A stretch of DNA of 64,000 nt, taken from the NCBI RefSeq assembly GCF_001659605.2, contig NC_035164.2, positions 17,105,393 to 17,169,392 of the forward strand, given 5' to 3'. The stretch comes from Manihot esculenta. Lineage: Eukaryota; Streptophyta; Magnoliopsida; Malpighiales; Euphorbiaceae. Numbering within the stretch: position 1 is the stretch's first letter; each line of letters begins with the position of its first letter. Below are positions 49,801-55,727 of the stretch, piece by piece. The position numbers and the translations under genes are program-made. The notes below the pieces were generated by a model, which was not told the DNA's origin, ran no database searches, and saw only the letters and a program-made list of their open reading frames with translations.

Positions 49801-50837
49801 AGATGGATATCATATTCTTTAGAAGCCGTAGCAGCAAAAGAAACAATTCTGCTATTTGCTGATGCCATAGTTTGAACTACATAAAACCTATCAATCCTCT
49901 TCTTAACTTCACTACCACAAAATGCCTCACTCAAGAAGTCCACACAATAAGCATCCATCTCACTCTCCTCCACCAACCCATCAGAACTCCTTTTCGACAT
50001 CCTCAGAAGTGCTTGCCGATGCCAAATAACATCATCATTTACGGCACAAACACCACATGAATACAGCTTCCTCGGCTCCTTATCTCCCTTCTCCCACACA
50101 TACATCTCGATAGAAAGCACATTTTTGAGAAACAGTAGAGAAAGAACCCCTTCTTCGAAGAGCTGAATAAACATAGACAATATGTCGTCATCCAAATACG
50201 CTTGCCTCGAGAGCTTGCTGGTGGCTGCCTGATGCGCATTCCTAAGAGGGAAACGAAAGAGAGTTCCCGCAAAGGAGGTTTTCATGTCGCAACCGAAAGC
50301 AACGTACGGAGAGAATTGGTCTTTATAAAGCTCGACGGCCGACGAGGAAACAAAATCAATTCTCTTTCCAGGATTTGAGGTTGAAATATTTGGAAGATAC
50401 ACTCCCTGGGGATCGAATAACACCGCGTACTTGCCGCTCACAAAAGAGGGCAAATCGGTCAAGTGGTAAACCGAATTGAAACCAACACCAAAACGACCAG
50501 TCTTCCATGCCTGGCCGTGCTTGGCACTGCCGCCAATTCTCGAAATACTGACGAAATCCTCCTCTGTAAACACGGCGTCGTTGTAGGCTAAGAGAGCAGG
50601 ACCCTGCCACTGAGACATGGAATTGGATAAGAGGGAGTCGGAACCGTGGTGCCTTCGGTCGAGGCAGAGGCGAACCTTAGTTGCGCCGGCGTCGTCGGCA
50701 TTCTGTATGAGCTCCTTGAGCACCGTCGTTCCCTCCGGGTAGTTCAAGAGAACCTCACGGATCCGCCGTGTGAGGTCAACCTTCTGACCGAAGTCTTCAA
50801 GAACAATGGATTCCGGTGCCGTAGACGGTAACTCCAT
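7749..50837 (-). CDS. Giant sacsin-like protein with RING finger (12 exons)
   Basis: I assembled 12 coding exons: 50837-49752, 41207-35227, 33500-31990, 31757-31494, 28098-27878, 22058-21781, 15832-12817, 12730-12598, 11715-11192, 10383-9475, 8596-8420 and 7946-7749. All introns are GT-AG and phases agree, giving 4,765 residues, close to what I recall for Arabidopsis AT5G23110 (about 4,700). Domain order: GHKL ATPase 1 (N46 in LIQNADDAG; GRFGVGFN from 114), GHKL ATPase 2 (N1421; GRFGLGFN about 1489), a decayed third copy (about 2820-2950), a conserved YGRVPED region (about 4550), a coiled coil (about 4660-4715) and a C3HC4 RING (C4719 to C4752). Three 'DPR...L' repeat tails lie near residues 957, 2356 and 3935. 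Human sacsin is a chaperone-like giant; a RING suggests ubiquitin ligase activity here. Function in plants is inferred. No stop or frameshift was seen. Confidence 0.93.
7947..8419 (-). other. Intron 11
   Basis: 473 bases, GT-AG, phase 0. No repeat or coding signal was recognised. Confidence 0.85.
8420..8596 (-). CDS. Exon 11: coiled coil
   Basis: Residues 4642-4700. It reads GGKELQYGRVSAEELVQAV, then a heptad-like stretch with MDEEKQSLLQRTIALQEQL, ending LLEQ before donor GTCTGT. The second 'YGRV' echoes the one in exon 10. The coiled coil probably carries the RING and could support dimerisation. Confidence 0.92.
8597..9474 (-). other. Intron 10
   Basis: 878 bases, GT-AG, phase 0. A poly-A tract lies at about 9357-9370; nothing else was identified. 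Confidence 0.85.
9475..10383 (-). CDS. Exon 10: region before the RING
   Basis: Residues 4339-4641 in 909 bases. It begins ELDEEEDSQTLDYIGSV after acceptor TTTTTCAG. It contains NGEIVAWRSQNG, then LRYGRVPEDVKPSAGQALYR and ECLLSSQVFSFKS, a conserved block of unknown role. It ends PKSYQ before donor GTGAGG, phase 0. Confidence 0.94.
10384..11191 (-). other. Intron 9, mostly a hAT-like MITE
   Basis: 808 bases, GT-AG, phase 0. About 690 of them belong to a single inserted element (10461-11149). Without it the intron would be about 110 bases, close to the size of intron 7. Confidence 0.85.
10461..11149. mobile_element. hAT-like MITE with 8-bp target duplication
   Basis: The ends are CAGTGTTATCAAGGCGAAAG and, inverted at the right, CAGTGTTGTTAAAGGCGAAA, giving an imperfect terminal inverted repeat of about 22 bp. 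The element is flanked on both sides by CAATTTAG (10453-10460 and 11150-11157), a perfect 8-bp target duplication as hAT transposases produce. The subterminal regions are rich in GGCGAGG/GCCTCGCC motifs, as in many hAT elements. No transposase frame exists, so it is non-autonomous. Confidence 0.88.
11192..11715 (-). CDS. Exon 9 of sacsin-like gene
   Basis: Residues 4164-4338. The acceptor AAATGCAG is preceded by a CT microsatellite. The exon encodes LQRVAFLPAANGTRLVTA and LSPFAFELPTLYLPFV, and ends DVVIE before donor GTAATA, phase 0. 'LPAANGTRLV' parallels the LAANGTWQ segment at the end of exon 2, consistent with the internal repeat structure. Confidence 0.94.
11716..12597 (-). other. Intron 8
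   Basis: 882 bases, GT-AG, phase 1. It contains the GA/CT microsatellite next to its 3' splice site and an 'AACTACTAAACCTTAATTCCAAACTAGTTTGGGTTGG'-type repeat scrap near 11828-11868 (only partly legible). No gene. Confidence 0.85.
11725..11769. repeat. (GA/CT)n microsatellite at a splice acceptor
   Basis: About 22 GA dinucleotides. On the gene strand this is a CT run ending nine bases before the first base of exon 9, so it forms the pyrimidine tract of the intron 8 acceptor. Confidence 0.95.
12598..12730 (-). CDS. Exon 8 of sacsin-like gene
   Basis: Residues 4120-4164. It follows an 86-base intron. It reads VIGRNGGENTLAHWPTASG at the start and LRYLDRVWGSL near the end, then donor TCAG/GTAACT in phase 1. 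The content matches the family's continuation from exon 7 into the LQRVAF segment of exon 9. Confidence 0.9.
12731..12816 (-). other. Intron 7 (86 bases)
   Basis: Short GT-AG intron, phase 0, free of repeats. Confidence 0.88.
12817..15832 (-). CDS. Exon 7: third repeat body
   Basis: Residues 3114-4119 in 3,016 bases. After acceptor CTTGTAG it reads RYLAYNLTPVAGVAAHIS, then IWPRS-like and LLPLPLS-like elements shared with the other repeat bodies. The tail motif LFDPCDALL lies near 3935. It ends VVLKHLQ before donor GTAACA, phase 0. A serine- and asparagine-rich stretch around 3440-3500 is probably a flexible linker. Confidence 0.94.
15833..16654 (-). other. Intron 6, left part
   Basis: Non-coding sequence next to exon 7 with no recognised element. 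Intron 6 as a whole spans 15833-21780 (5,948 bases) and owes its size to the copia and LTR insertions listed separately. Confidence 0.6.
16655..19658 (+). pseudogene. Copia RT/RNase H remnant, interrupted by a solo LTR
   Basis: Copia reverse transcriptase is readable on both sides of the LTR at 16708-18674. Left of it is a short LFIRHHK segment; right of it are LIVYVDNT (a variant of YVDD), the QYF core, ITQRKYILHLL and then RNase H-like pieces to about 19600, with stops and shifts. The element ends in a polypurine tract TTGAGGGGGAG at 19649-19659 and an LTR. It lies opposite to the host gene and cannot encode a working enzyme. Confidence 0.8.
16703..18679. mobile_element. Solo LTR (TG...CA, 1,967 bp) with GTAAG duplications
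   Basis: The LTR itself is 16708-18674. It opens TGTAATACCCGGC and closes CCGAGTTGTTACA. GTAAG lies on both sides (16703-16707, 18675-18679), a perfect 5-bp target duplication. TGTAAYACCC ends and about 2-kb length recall LTRs of Tekay/Del chromoviruses, though no internal domain is present to prove it. It is homologous to the copies at 51640, 52603 and 55728. Confidence 0.85.
19659..19830 (+). repeat. Copia LTR after the polypurine tract
   Basis: It begins TGCTGACTATTTTAG right after the polypurine tract and has a TTCTTTGTGTATAAATAG core like the LTR at 352-543. The right end is not clear. Confidence 0.55.
19831..20494 (-). other. Intron 6, unassigned sequence
   Basis: Non-coding. A GATTCCTTRATTARCATGATTATARGGATRGAGGT-like segment near 19976 repeats one near 16319, including neighbouring words, so a local duplication or a shared repeat is likely. 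Confidence 0.45.
20495..20871. mobile_element. Decayed second copy of the hAT-like MITE
   Basis: The left end CAGTGTTATGAAGGCAAGAG and the following GGTACCATAGCCTTAGG / GGTGAGACGAGG blocks align with the element in intron 9. The right half again has GGCGAGGC and CTCGCCTC motifs. Flanks CTCACAGT and CTTACAAT match 6 of 8, differing by two transitions, a possible aged target duplication. The right terminus is poorly preserved. Confidence 0.5.
20872..21780 (-). other. Intron 6, right part
   Basis: Non-coding sequence up to the donor of exon 6 at 21780; no recognised element. Confidence 0.55.
21781..22058 (-). CDS. Exon 6 of sacsin-like gene
   Basis: Residues 3022-3114. The exon is open from acceptor ATTTAG to donor AG/GTATAT. 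It encodes VSLSTWDEGSE at the start, KKWRKFQISRLF in the middle and VVLSLGSGQTRNMAL near the end, which fits the family between the third unit and the RYLAYNLTPVAGVA block. It was found by phase-guided reading; the correct phases on both sides (0 in, 2 out) support it. Confidence 0.9.
22059..23040 (-). other. Intron 5, left part
   Basis: AT-rich non-coding sequence. Intron 5 spans 22059-27877 (5,819 bases), phase 0 GT-AG. Nothing was recognised here. Confidence 0.6.
23041..24195 (-). repeat. Degenerate LTR-retrotransposon 5' part
   Basis: On the minus strand, a region with TATAAATAGGG and a GA-rich stretch runs into a primer-site-like TGATGTCAGAGCA near 23910. A broken gag-like leader follows toward 23100. 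Similar GA-rich, TATAAATA-type blocks occur near 34300 and 47750. Family uncertain. Confidence 0.35.
24479..24513. repeat. (TA)n microsatellite
   Basis: Uninterrupted TA dinucleotides inside the copia nest of intron 5. Confidence 0.95.
24640..26069 (-). pseudogene. Copia RT/RNase H remnant in intron 5
   Basis: Minus-strand copia reverse transcriptase reads from VFTVKYKADG near 26065, through a frame-broken middle, to KKAVYNLKQSPRAWFEQF (about 25795) and the catalytic LFIVYVDDIAVIGDD (about 25640). The rest is in shifted frames to the polypurine-like site at about 24645. A 67-base tandem duplication near 25355-25488 and several stops make it inactive. Confidence 0.8.
25355..25488. repeat. 67-bp perfect tandem duplication
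   Basis: The unit starting TAGGAGTTTCTGCAGGCTTA is repeated head to tail (25355 and 25422) inside the copia remnant. Sixty-seven is not a multiple of three, so it also breaks the frame. Confidence 0.93.
26070..26480. repeat. LTR-like insert in the copia remnant
   Basis: It opens TGTTATGGATGCC and splits the copia frame just before VFTVKY. Its right part has TTAAGAGCTCCCTCYAAYGAGCTCC, shared with the LTR end at about 45340-45367 in intron 1, so both belong to related elements. No matching target duplication was found at the right edge. Confidence 0.5.
27154..27877 (-). other. Intron 5, right part
   Basis: Non-coding sequence between the copia element and exon 5. The CCCTTCAAAACTACTCAATCC-type continuation (from 27154) is the far side of the insertion site. 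No gene. Confidence 0.6.
27878..28098 (-). CDS. Exon 5 of sacsin-like gene
   Basis: Residues 2948-3021. It begins GTNLTKRFSDQFNPML, parallel to the 'YKDQFSPY' and 'FPDQFSPF' segments of the first two ATPase units, and contains TIIRMPLSSE, parallel to TLFRFPLRN. It ends SVLQ before donor GTAGTC, phase 0. It lies between two long transposon-filled introns. Confidence 0.92.
28820..28855. repeat. (ATA)n microsatellite
   Basis: About twelve ATA trinucleotides in intron 4. Confidence 0.95.
28962..29262 (+). mobile_element. TRIM-like element, two short LTRs
   Basis: Two related units, from about 28962 (TATTAAATTCTCATATTGGT) and from 29140 (TGTTAATTCTCACATTGGTT), both run to a RGCTNRCTTTCRAG block. 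They are separated by under 60 bases ending in a purine-rich GAGGAGGGCG. This is the LTR-polypurine-LTR order of terminal-repeat retrotransposons in miniature. Exact borders are uncertain. Confidence 0.5.
30797..31060 (+). mobile_element. TRIM-like element with primer site
   Basis: A first LTR-like unit (TATTGAATCCCACATCGATT) is followed at 30925-30935 by TGGTATCAGAG, a perfect initiator-Met primer site. About 42 bases later a second unit starts at 30977 (TGTTGACATCGGTTTGGGAC). Both units share CCTTATAAGRGCCTTAGRCACT. The internal region is only about 52 bases and codes for nothing. Confidence 0.6.
31494..31757 (-). CDS. Exon 4: core of the decayed third ATPase
   Basis: Residues 2860-2948. 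It reads FQGPALVAILEG, then LNYGLGLLSCYFVCDF where intact copies have GRFGVGFNSVYHLTD, then FYMFDPC. The fold-level parallel to the intact copies (WQGPAL; LFDPQ) is clear while the nucleotide-binding glycines are mostly lost. Both splice sites keep phase 1. Confidence 0.92.
31758..31989 (-). other. Intron 3
   Basis: 232 bases, GT-AG, phase 1, no repeat recognised. Confidence 0.88.
31990..33500 (-). CDS. Exon 3: end of repeat 2, start of decayed third ATPase
   Basis: Residues 2356-2860. The acceptor GGATAG precedes G-CTG-TAT-GAT, completing an Arg codon and giving LYDPRVPELQ, the same tail motif seen near 957 and 3935. Near 2819 the third ATPase-like unit begins (KIKELLALYGNND) but the N-box position reads ELADCC, without the catalytic Asn. 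The donor is TTTAG/GTATTT, phase 1. Confidence 0.95.
33501..35226 (-). other. Intron 2 with copia 3' scrap
   Basis: 1,726 bases, GT-AG, phase 2. On the minus strand a polypurine tract CATCAAGGGGGAGTG ends near 33830 and is followed by an LTR-like TGTTAGAATTGATGAG. A GA-rich LTR-like block occupies about 34060-34560. No coding domain remains. Confidence 0.6.
35227..41207 (-). CDS. Exon 2: repeat 1 body and second GHKL ATPase
   Basis: Residues 363-2356 in a single 5,981-base exon. It opens after acceptor TGCACAG with NDYLKLGRAFCFLPLP, the family's usual continuation, and ends ...CCATCTAG before donor GTACTT (phase 2). It contains the tail motif LYDPRNEEL near 957. A complete second ATPase domain has N-box ELVQNAEDAG (N1421) and glycine box GRFGLGFNCVYHFTD. 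A second AFCFLPLPISTALPAH block marks the start of the second repeat body. Confidence 0.95.
41208..42229 (-). other. Intron 1, left part
   Basis: Intron 1 spans 41208-49751 (8,544 bases), GT-AG, phase 0, the longest of the gene. This part holds no recognised element except a poly-T run at about 42086-42100. Confidence 0.7.
42230..43955 (+). pseudogene. LINE (L1-type) 3' fragment, split by a MITE
   Basis: Left part 42230-42472: broken frames resemble the C-terminal region of plant LINE reverse transcriptases (KYLGS, then CDCRIPTKLK). Right part 43659-43955: LRWMCRNSR, then APIEERLN and LRWFGKMNQHQRQANAP, the typical 'LRWFGHVQRR' ending. The two parts join across the insertion at 42473-43658. 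Confidence 0.75.
42473..43658. mobile_element. Mutator-type MITE with 10-bp target duplication
   Basis: The ends are GGGCTACTTTTCAC and, inverted at the right, GGGTAATTTTCAC. TATATGGAAG stands on both sides (42463-42472 and 43659-43668), a 9-10-bp duplication as Mutator-like transposases give. The interior is very AT-rich and has no transposase frame. It sits within LINE sequence, which dates it as younger than the LINE. Confidence 0.85.
43945..45367 (+). mobile_element. Gag-only Ty3-gypsy element
   Basis: A left LTR (about 43945-44190) and a right LTR (from 45081, TGTTATGTAATC) share a CTTTTCTAGTATTTGATTTA start and the TTATTTTAGGA...CTTATCTC body. Between them is a Retrotrans_gag frame (44508-44903) with TWDTFKNYCQLHFGPP, then LGELANLKQ, KYQHKFQALLARV and VEIFIAGL. 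A polypurine AGGGGGAGTGA precedes the right LTR. No protease, RT or integrase is present, and the left LTR has an internal duplication. Confidence 0.75.
45368..46945 (+). repeat. Solo LTR, Athila-type, with CTCCT duplications
   Basis: It opens TGATAGAGCATAATTTAG and closes GACAACCGCGAGTCA. CTCCT stands on both sides (45363-45367, 46946-46950), a perfect 5-bp target duplication. It is the same family as the LTR of the element at 56526-64000, inserted here into the right LTR of the gag-only gypsy element. Confidence 0.88.
46951..49751 (-). other. Intron 1, right part with repeat scraps
   Basis: No coding domain. It contains a GAT/AAT microsatellite (47186-47232), a GA-rich LTR-like block (about 47680-48010) related in style to those near 23960 and 34300, and antisense TRIM-like LTR scraps (about 48040-48330). 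It ends at exon 1's donor at 49751. Confidence 0.6.
47186..47232. repeat. (GAT)n/(AAT)n compound microsatellite
   Basis: Consecutive GAT units pass into AAT units in intron 1. Confidence 0.9.
49752..50837 (-). CDS. Exon 1: start and first GHKL ATPase domain
   Basis: Residues 1-362. The start codon is chosen because the family motif LTRRIREVLLNYPEG follows within about 20 residues and no upstream in-frame match is seen. The ATP-site N-box is LIQNADDAG (N46, D49) and the glycine box GRFGVGFNSVYHLTD starts at 114, both intact. The exon ends TCCGGT before donor GTGAGT, phase 0. Confidence 0.95.
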
Positions 50838-51639
50838 CGTCGTACACGACTGGACGTTGGATACTAGACCATTGATATTTTATAGAAATCTAAATAACAA
50901 CAGTCAAACAAACAGATGTGGGGGCGAGTTATGACTTTCCTACAAGCTTTAAAGTTCCAAGCGATGCTGTGTGGTATTTTTCAGGAAGAAATCATTTTTA
51001 TTAAGCTCTTAGTAAATGTACGAAAGGTTATTTTAAGTATTTTTTTTAAATATTATTGTCATAATTTTTTTCATTTTATTTTTTTCAAACAATTTTTTAC
51101 TAATTTTCTAATTAAATATATTAATGGAGATTTTAGATAATTATTTAAAAAAATAAAAATTAATAAAATAGTTATTTAAAAATAATAATTAATAAAATAT
51201 TATTTTAAAAATTAAAATAATATTAATTATGATTATAATAATTAATTTATATATTATTATAATGTAAAAAATATGGGTATATAATAATTTTAAAAATTAT
51301 GAAATAAAATGAATACTTTTTAAAATATTCATTTGTAAGGGCGGAACTTTAAAAAAATTTCTAAGATATCAAAATAAATAATATTATATATAACATATTA
51401 CTATCATTGGCACGACTTTCGATGCAAGATTTCCCAATTCTTTTGTGACTCGATACTGTTGCATTTTTTTCTTTCTTAAACTTAACTTTTTTTTCTCATT
51501 TTCTATGGAAGACAATCTACATCAATTGACTATGTGGTTCCAGAGATATTACAATCGTCACTTATGATTTCTGTGGGAATGTTTCTCACATACAATCCAA
51601 TCAATTTTCAGAATATGCAGACTTTTTTGGCAGATTTAT
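50838..51639 (-). promoter_or_regulatory. Upstream region of the sacsin-like gene
   Basis: Eight hundred bases between the start codon and the first LTR nest. It is AT-rich, without coding frames. The 5' UTR and core promoter must lie here unless a further upstream non-coding exon exists. Confidence 0.5.
50875..50884 (-). promoter_or_regulatory. Candidate TATA box TATAAAATAT
   Basis: A good TATA match on the gene strand 38 bases before the ATG. If used it would give a 5' UTR of only about ten bases, which is short, so either it is not the main TATA or the leader is minimal. Confidence 0.3.
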
Positions 51640-51859
51640 TATAATACCCAGTTAAACTCCGGCGTCGGAATTCCAACCTTCCGATAGAATCCCCATTAGA
51701 ATCCGGAATTCTCGAAACTGGAATCTTTTTATAAGGGTAAAATAAGGTTTTTATAAAATGAATTTGAAATATTTTTTGAGTTTTGTGTTAAAAAGAAAGA
51801 AAAGAGTTTTGAAGAAAAACCACAGGTTCGGCCGCCGAAGGTGGTTTCTCCATGCCATC

Positions 51860-52481
51860 TGTAACGACCCGAAAATCGGACCGCTACCGGCACTAGGATC
51901 CAGATCGGCTTAAGGCCGCCGGGACCCGTAGCAAGCCTGACATACAACCTGTAAACTTGTGTGGTCCCATACATGATCATACAAATACATGTAAACTTTT
52001 TCTTTCATAAATCAAGCTTAACCTGTGCATGCACACTAACATAACTATAAACCTCACACTGGAGCCCTCATCACATGCTCCAATGGGGTATCAATAACAT
52101 ACATTAAGCTTGATTACTCATCTCATCGATAATAATAGTGATCATGCAATAAAAAGGGATACCATACACATAGGGTCAAGCACAATTGGAACAATTGGTA
52201 CTCACTCTCACCAGACTATTCCCTTAAAGTGGGAGGTCAAGGGTTCGAGTAGTGGGGGAGGCGACCTAATTTCCAAAGGGAAATTTGGGCCAAATCCACT
52301 TGGGGAAGGATGCGATGCGAGAACCCAAGGGGACAAATCCTGCCAGGAACCCGTGAGGGTGAATGGATGTTAAGAGCTGTTCACGACGCCAGTGGAAAGC
52401 CCGAGGTGGCATGAGGCTAGGCGAGGGATAGCCCTGGGCTGTGAACGGTAACAGTGCCGGTGAAAGGGCCGGGCTGTTACA
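51860..52481. mobile_element. 622-bp composite element, CCATC duplications
   Basis: It opens TGTAACGACCCGAAAATC and closes GGGCTGTTACA. CCATC stands on both sides (51855-51859, 52482-52486), a perfect 5-bp target duplication. The left half matches the start of LTR copies B and C. The right half (from about 52200) is unlike them and holds GGTTCGAGT (52243-52251), a match to the Pol III B-box core. It may be a short non-autonomous LTR derivative. Confidence 0.75.
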
Positions 52482-52602
52482 CCATCGCTAGACCATCCTG
52501 TTCGCCCGCCGAAGGTGGCTTATCCAGCCACCTATAAGAGGACTTCAGCCCGAAAATGTGAGAGCTTTCTCTTCATTTCGGGCAGAGATGAGTCATATCC
52601 CT

Positions 52603-54923
52603 TGTAACGACCCGAAAATCGGACCGCTACCGGCGCTAGGATCCAGATCGGCTTAAGGCCGCCGGGACCCGTAGCAAGCCTGACATAACCTGTAAACCTG
52701 TATAATCCCATACATGATCAACAACATGCATAAAAATTTAAACTTTTCTTTTAACATCCAACTCAACCTGAACATACATGTACATAGTCATGATCATAAT
52801 CATGATCCCTCTGTGGGATCTCCTCAATGCCTCAACGGGCGATACAACATGAGATGAGTTGGCTTAAACATAAACATTATAAAACATTTCTATAGATCAT
52901 GTATCACAAGGGATAACAATACTCATAGGGTCAAGCACATCTATAACCTCAATATACCTCATTACATATCATACTGAAATCTCTTACATTACATCATAGT
53001 ACAAATGTCATGTCCACAATCTAACTATTACATCAACATACTTCAATAAACCCTGGCTAACCTTCTGGTCTACCCTGTACCTGCACATCTGGGGTTAGGG
53101 GAGAGGGGTGAGCTAACAAGCCCAGTGAGCAGAATAGTGAAAACAATATATTAAAATTTCATGCTTTCATGGAATGCAACACATCACAACAAATCACATC
53201 TCGGATGGTATTGTCACCAATAGTCCTCTACATAGTCCAACTGTGCCGGGACGTAGAATGGGTACAACCGGTCTTTCCCTTAACATAACATATCATACAG
53301 TCCAACTGTGCCAGGGACGTAGAATGGGTACAACCTGGACTTTCTCTTACATCGTGCCAGGGACGTAGAATGGGTACAACCTGGACTTCCATACCATATC
53401 ATGCCATAACATCATCATATCATATGAGGACTAAAGGATCATCCAATAACCAATCCACATCAACATCAATATCATAAATGCAATGCAACATATTCGTGAA
53501 TACTAATGCAAACAACCTACTATAGCTCATGGCATTCATGATGCATGGATCATGCTCAAAGTTTATATTTCATTTATTTTAAAACTTAAGGTTTATTCCA
53601 CTCACCTCTGGCTAGCTCTGACAAACTCTGTAGCAGCTGGCTCACTGCTGGGGTCCTCGGTTCCTCGGGTCCGAACCTACACAGGTGGACTCCGATGAGG
53701 GACCAAACATACATAAACATAACTCTAATATGCTCCCCAAAAACCCCCTAAAACATCATAAAACAATTACATAAAAACATGCAAGAAATGGCTGGACAGG
53801 GCACTTTCGGCGGCAGGTTCGGCGGCCGAAAGTCCCTCCAGAGCCGAAAGTCAGGCAGGTTCGGCGGCACCTTCGGCGGCCGAAACTCCCAGACAGAGGC
53901 GAAACTCATGCATGTTCGGCGGCACCTTCGGCGGCCGAAAGTCCCAGACAGAGACGAAAGTCTCCTTTCGGGGGCAACTTCGGCAGCCGAAAGGCCTGCC
54001 TCCCCAGCCATGTTCGGCGGCCGAAAGCTCCTTCGGCTGCCGAACCTGGTTTCTGCCAAAGGGCAGAAACTTGGCTCCCTTATGCATTTATGCCTCCCAA
54101 GCTCAAATCATGCATACCACTCCATCAAAACATGCATACAAGCTCCTAGGGGCCTCAAACAAACATATACCCCAACTACAACACTTCAAACATACTCAAA
54201 CATGCCACATTGTTCAAAATCACATAAAACCTAACATAGCTCAACTAACTTAAACATGCATTTCTACCCCATAAAACTTCATAAAACTTATTTAAAACAT
54301 ATAAGGAGCTTAAGATCGGCCCTTACCTCTTGAAGATCGAGAGGAAGACGACCTAAACTTGGAGATCCACGAAAATGAGCTCCTGAGTTCCCAAAGCTCC
54401 AAAACTTGTTTCAAAAGTTCAAAATCTTCAATGCAAGCTTAAAACTCAAGAAAAATGGTGGGGATTTGAAGGAAAAACACTAGATCTGGGGAGAGGGAGG
54501 TCGGAAGCTAGCTATGGCCGAAAATGGGAGAAAGCTCGCCCATTTCGGCTAAGTGACCCTTTTATAGTGGCTGGCCAGGCCACGTTCGGGGGCCGAAAGT
54601 GCTTCCGCATGCATGCCATGTTCGGTGGCCGAACTTGGGTTTCGGCGGCCGAACCTGAACTTCCCTCGCTCATGCTTTCGGGGGCCTAACGTGCCTCCAA
54701 AACGCATGCATGTTCGGCGGCCGAACTTGACTTTCAGCGGCCGAACCTGGGTTTTCCTCCAAAGACTTTTCATGCAAAAACTCATTTAATTTTCATACTT
54801 AAAACCATGAAATACCTTAAAACATTTTATGAAAACATGTTTCTACCCCACTAGAGGCTTCCGACATCCGAGATTCCACCGGACGGTAGGAATTCCGATA
54901 CCGGAGTCTAGCCGGGTATTACA
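52603..54923 (-). repeat. Solo LTR copy B, inverted, TCCCT duplications
   Basis: 2,321 bases, opening TGTAACGACCCG and closing GCCGGGTATTACA on the plus strand, inverted relative to copy A and to the intron 6 copy. TCCCT stands on both sides (52598-52602, 54924-54928). Six exact TTCGGC-G-GCCGAA motifs and many variants fall in 53806-54760. A local duplication of 'TGCCRGGGACGTAGAATGGG' occurs three times near 53250-53370. Confidence 0.88.
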
Positions 54924-55727
54924 TCCCTCCCTTTGATACTCTTGTTAAAATTCATCCAAATCTCTTAGAAAATTCATGAGTTTTCCCCTGTTTTTGAAGA
55001 TTTGAGTTCAAATCTAAAGTTTTAAATCTTGGAGACCTCCGGAGACCGTTTTACCTCATCTCCATGTTGGGGTTGCTGTCACCTTTAGATCTCCAAGAGG
55101 TAAGTTTAGATCTTTGTTTTTCCTATGTTTTAAATAAGTTTTAAGAATGGGTTAAGGATTGTTAATGCATGAAATGGTTAAATCTAAAGTTTTAGGGTTT
55201 GTTTTAGTTTTGATGACAAATGCTTCCTCTTGTGTTTTTGTTGTTGCTTGTTGGGGAATAGGCTAGTTTCTATGTCCCTTATACATGCTGAGTGAGTATG
55301 AAGGTTTGTGAGTAGTTGGATATGAGGATCGAAGTGTTTGGTGGCTTTGTACATAGGGCATAATCGGGTTCTGCCTTGCTAGAGAACTCAGGTTCAGCCG
55401 CCGAACCTGCTTGTGGAGGTAGCCTTTTGGCCGCCTAACCCGCCTTCGAAAGTTTCAACTTTTGGATCTGTGTGGGGTTTAAACTGCCGAACCTGCTCCC
55501 GAAAGTCCCTGGCTTTCGGATCTGTGTGGAGTTTAGGCCACCGAACCTGCCCCCAAAAGTCCCTGACTTTCGGATCTGTGAGGGACCTTCGGCCGCCGAA
55601 CTTGGCGCCGAAAGTCCCCTGCCCAGCCTTCTTCTGCTTGTTTCGTATGCATGCTTTAGTATGTTATAGGGGATTTTTTGGGGAGTTGTTTAGAGTCTTG
55701 TAATAGTTATGTTTGGTCCCTCATTTG

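Larger units (their letters stand above)
51640..55727 (+). mobile_element. Long LTR copy A, broken by three insertions
   Basis: It starts TATAATACCCAGTTAAACTCC and is homologous to the solo LTR in intron 6. Its pieces are 51640-51859, 52482-52602 and 54924-55727. They read continuously once elements at 51860, 52603 and 55728 are removed. Blocks shared with the intron 6 copy include the GGGCAGAGATGAG-type, AAATTCATGAGTTTT and AAGAGGTAARTT segments and the CCGCCGAA motif cluster. The end lies beyond or is lost. Confidence 0.75.

Noticed and set aside
52243..52251. A tRNA gene around the B-box-like GGTTCGAGT
   Set aside because: No cloverleaf or matching A-box could be seen around it; at most a tRNA-derived fragment.
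53779..54253. Overlapping open frames of 78-151 codons with FGG/RPP words
   Set aside because: They arise from the GC-rich motif array in LTR copy B on both strands and do not resemble proteins; open frames in CpG-rich repeats are expected.
53806..54760. The motif array as a possible CRISPR-like locus
   Set aside because: Motif spacing is irregular, there are no constant repeats of 25-40 bases, and the setting is a plant LTR.
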